Origin: an uncultured Treponema sp.
Lineage (GTDB): Bacteria > Spirochaetota > Spirochaetia > Treponematales > Treponemataceae
Direction of reading: 5' to 3'
Assembly: GCA_937885235.1 (NCBI GenBank)
Contig: CAKZZK010000325.1
Location: forward strand, 1-17,158
Length of the DNA stretch: 17,158 nucleotides
Part shown: one piece after another, positions 15,801 to 17,158 of the stretch
How positions within the stretch are numbered: the first letter of the stretch is position 1
Layout of the letters: every line of letters begins with the position of its first letter
Notes under the pieces: generated by a model
Seen by the model: the letters and a program-made list of their open reading frames with translations, nothing else
The model's database searches: none
What the model was told of the DNA's origin: nothing
Made by a program: the position numbers and the translations under genes

Positions 15801-17158
15801 GCTTCGAATCATTGACCAGTGGACTTATCACAACAGATTGTACCGCGCGGCAAATTTCGTTTCGGGAATGCCGAATCTGGAGCTTGTTCAGCTCACTTCA
15901 TTCGGCTGTGGTCTTGACGCGGTTACGGCTGACCAAGTTGACGAAATTATGAAATCAAAGAGCCGCATGTACACGCTCATTAAGATTGACGAAGGAAGCA
16001 ACTTGGGCGCGGTCAGAATCCGAATCCGCTCGCTCATCGCGGCAGTCAAAGCGCGGCAGCGAAACCGAAAGAAGCTCGAAACGAAGAGCGCGGCGTACCA
16101 GCGCGTGATTTTCACTGAAGAAATGAAGCACGAGTACACTATTCTCTGCCCGCAGATGTCGCCGATTCACTTCCGCCTGCTGCAAAAAGCCTTCCAGTAT
16201 TCGGGCTTCAATTTCGTCGTTTTGGACTCGGTTGACCCCAAAGCGGTGGACGCGGGCTTGAAATTCGTGAACAACGATGCCTGCTATCCGTCGATTTTGG
16301 TCACGGGGCAGCTTATCGAAGCACTTGAATCTGGAAAATACGACATCAACAAAACGGCGGTCATCATCTCGCAGACGGGCGGCGGCTGCCGTGCCACAAA
16401 CTACATCGGCTTTATCCGCCGTGCCTTGAACGACGCGGGCTGGAGTCATGTTCCGGTCATCTCGCTCAACGCGCTCGGCATGGAGAAAAACCCCGGATTC
16501 AAATTTACGCCGGGAATGGTTCACAAGGCGATGATGGCGGCGTTCCTGGGCGACTTGCTCATGCGCGTTCTGTACCGAGTGCGCCCATACGAAGCCGAGC
16601 AGGGAAGCGCAAACCGCCTCTACGAAAAATGGAACGCGAAAGCCGAAGAAATGCTCAAATCGAATTCGATTTTCAAATACAGAAGGTTGATTCGCGGAAT
16701 CGTGCGCGATTTTGACCGTCTGCCGATTCTTCCGATTAAAAAGCCACGAGTCGGCGTTGTCGGCGAAATTCTCGTCAAATTCCACCCGACGGCGAACAAC
16801 GACATGGTGAATGTAATCGAGCGGGAGGGCGCGGAGTGCGTCATGCCAGACTTGATGGACTTCCTTTTCTACACTTTCTCGGACGGCGTTTTCCGAACGA
16901 GGGAGCTTGCCTTCCCCAAATCCGAGGAGCGAAGTGGTAAATTCGCGGTGTGGGCTTTGGAACTCTACCGAAATTATATGAAAAAATGCCTCAGAAAAAG
17001 CCGCAGATTCGAGCCGCCTAGCTCAATCTGGGACATGATGAAGAGCGTGGAGGGAATCATTCAGACGGGAAACATCTCTGGCGAAGGCTGGTTCCTCACA
17101 GCGGAGATGGTCGAGCTGATTCACTCTGGCGCGCCGAGCGTTGCCTGCGTTCAGCCTT
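12886..17158 (+). CDS. Large acyl-CoA dehydratase activase-type protein (two HgdC-like ATPase domains, DUF2229/HgdB-like part), 3' end outside window
   Basis: This frame is open to the window edge (1424 codons so far). It has two BadF/HgdC-type ATPase domains, with phosphate loops GIDVGSTT (21-28) and GLDAGSTT (353-360). Each keeps a cysteine pair: Cys145 (NGTCAGGTGAF) with Cys184 (AARCGVF), and Cys475 (ACSAGCGSF) with Cys514 (SRCTVF). The 39-residue spacing in both equals that of the HgdC Cys127/Cys166 pair that binds the interface [4Fe-4S] cluster. A CGGCQNNC motif (Cys651, 654, 658, plus Cys680) follows. Then comes a DUF2229-like region beginning VGIPRVLNMYENYPLWF, and a dehydratase-component-like part with Cys1008, 1088, 1133 and 1168 (GGGCRATNY). 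Such proteins use ATP to drive low-potential electrons to a reductase or dehydratase partner; the substrate here is unknown. Codon use changes near 13.5 kb. Confidence 0.9.
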   Translation, partial: MGTKSMSFSAVSPVIKPIRMGIDVGSTTVKVVVLGDDDEMLYGVYERHRADIRNTIITVVNKAFDILEKKLPAGENQPVSVKVTGSGGLSVSQWLGIPFIQEVVAATTAVRKLIPQTDVVIELGGEDAKITYFRGGVEQRMNGTCAGGTGAFIDQMAALLETDAMGLNELSKSAGMIYPIAARCGVFAKTDIQPLINEGARREDIAASIFQAVVNQTISGLACGKPIRGHVAFLGGPLHFLDQLRVRFIETLKLKDDEIIVPDDSQLFVAAGSAYSAEKVCNPLSSSMPKKFPTIAEFRDSLKNLEGAELSEVQRLEPLFVDEEDLAKFRARHGEDKAKRGDLNAEFGPLFLGLDAGSTTTKAVLVNKKGEILWDFYDVNAGNPVDLAVRVLKDLYKILPKDCYIARAVSTGYGEALFQAALGVDAGEVETITHYRAAEFFVPGVEFLLDIGGQDMKCLRMKDGAITSIQLNEACSAGCGSFLANFANSMNLDIKEFSKRALLAKKPVDLGSRCTVFMNSRVKQAQKEGATIDDISAGLSYSVIKNALFKVIKLRRASEIGTKVVVQGGTFYNDAVLRAFEKIAGVNVFRPDVAGLMGAYGSALIAYDQWCDLTAPKPGQEKGWVPPKIVSNIATLEQLEQFKVDLELTRCGGCQNNCLLTINTFTTGGKKRQFITGNRCEKGLERHQLKDENAETVDGSNKENTGVESTGYELPNLFDWKYKRLFNHYIPLKPEDAPMGSVGIPRVLNMYENYPLWFTIFTKLGFQVKTSPRSSRMVYERGIDSIPSESVCYPAKISHGHMESLLKMGCKFIFYPCIPYEKLEDKGAGNHYNCPVVTSYPEVLKHNLDTINEAKDLLFMNPFLPIYDLPRLRERMFEELHKNFPTLTKEQVFQAVDEGWKEQEQFKIDTQKAAEEALEQLVVTGGNGIVLAGRPYHLDPEINHGIPEMIHGLGLAVFTEDSVAHLGSVERPLRIIDQWTYHNRLYRAANFVSGMPNLELVQLTSFGCGLDAVTADQVDEIMKSKSRMYTLIKIDEGSNLGAVRIRIRSLIAAVKARQRNRKKLETKSAAYQRVIFTEEMKHEYTILCPQMSPIHFRLLQKAFQYSGFNFVVLDSVDPKAVDAGLKFVNNDACYPSILVTGQLIEALESGKYDINKTAVIISQTGGGCRATNYIGFIRRALNDAGWSHVPVISLNALGMEKNPGFKFTPGMVHKAMMAAFLGDLLMRVLYRVRPYEAEQGSANRLYEKWNAKAEEMLKSNSIFKYRRLIRGIVRDFDRLPILPIKKPRVGVVGEILVKFHPTANNDMVNVIEREGAECVMPDLMDFLFYTFSDGVFRTRELAFPKSEERSGKFAVWALELYRNYMKKCLRKSRRFEPPSSIWDMMKSVEGIIQTGNISGEGWFLTAEMVELIHSGAPSVACVQP

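Overview
The window reads as a chromosomal segment of a Treponema-type spirochaete. It is moderately GC-rich by eye. The spirochaete signs are the C-terminal part of a protein resembling the P83/100 antigen family, a treponemal-looking GroEL, an HPr kinase/HPr pair, an unusually long signal peptidase I with a large insertion, and exported proteins with acidic low-complexity or LysM segments. This is an inference from protein families; no rRNA or tRNA is present to confirm it.

Layout. (1) 1-2460: end of a P83/100-like gene, then groEL with its own leader and a strong terminator. (2) 2480-3439, minus strand: rubredoxin followed by a SAM-dependent methyltransferase. (3) 3533-6515, plus strand: a compact run hprK, ptsH, lexA-like, holA, which begins at a promoter placed so that hprK may be translated from a leaderless mRNA. 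(4) 6528-6758, minus: a YdbC/PC4-type ssDNA-binding protein. (5) 6883-8786, plus: an exported or lipoprotein-like acidic protein overlapping a secreted LysM protein. (6) 8783-9346, minus: a Nudix hydrolase, probably an ADP-ribose pyrophosphatase. (7) 9407-11376, plus: signal peptidase I behind a perfect-consensus sigma-70 promoter. (8) 11559-12797, minus: a small accessory block with a VapB/Phd-like antitoxin, a VapC PIN toxin and the wreck of a DUF3990-type gene, joined by 1-nt gaps and preceded by a palindromic operator on the promoter. (9) 12886-17158, plus: a very large 2-hydroxyacyl-CoA dehydratase activase-type protein with two ATPase domains, still open at the window edge.

How the parts fit. 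HprK phosphorylates HPr on Ser46, and both the kinase motifs and the target serine are intact, so a regulatory HPr circuit is encoded. The lexA-like gene sits in the same run, but its product has Arg in place of the Ser-Lys dyad lysine. Rubredoxin and the activase protein suggest anaerobic low-potential redox chemistry.

The least ordinary features are five: the Lys-to-Arg LexA-like protein; the three-frame DUF3990 remnant coupled to vapBC; the operator whose half-site coincides with the vapB -10; the abrupt codon-usage change inside the giant activase gene near 13.5 kb; and the promoter geometry that makes hprK potentially leaderless. I did not see a CRISPR array, an intact transposon or any RNA gene.
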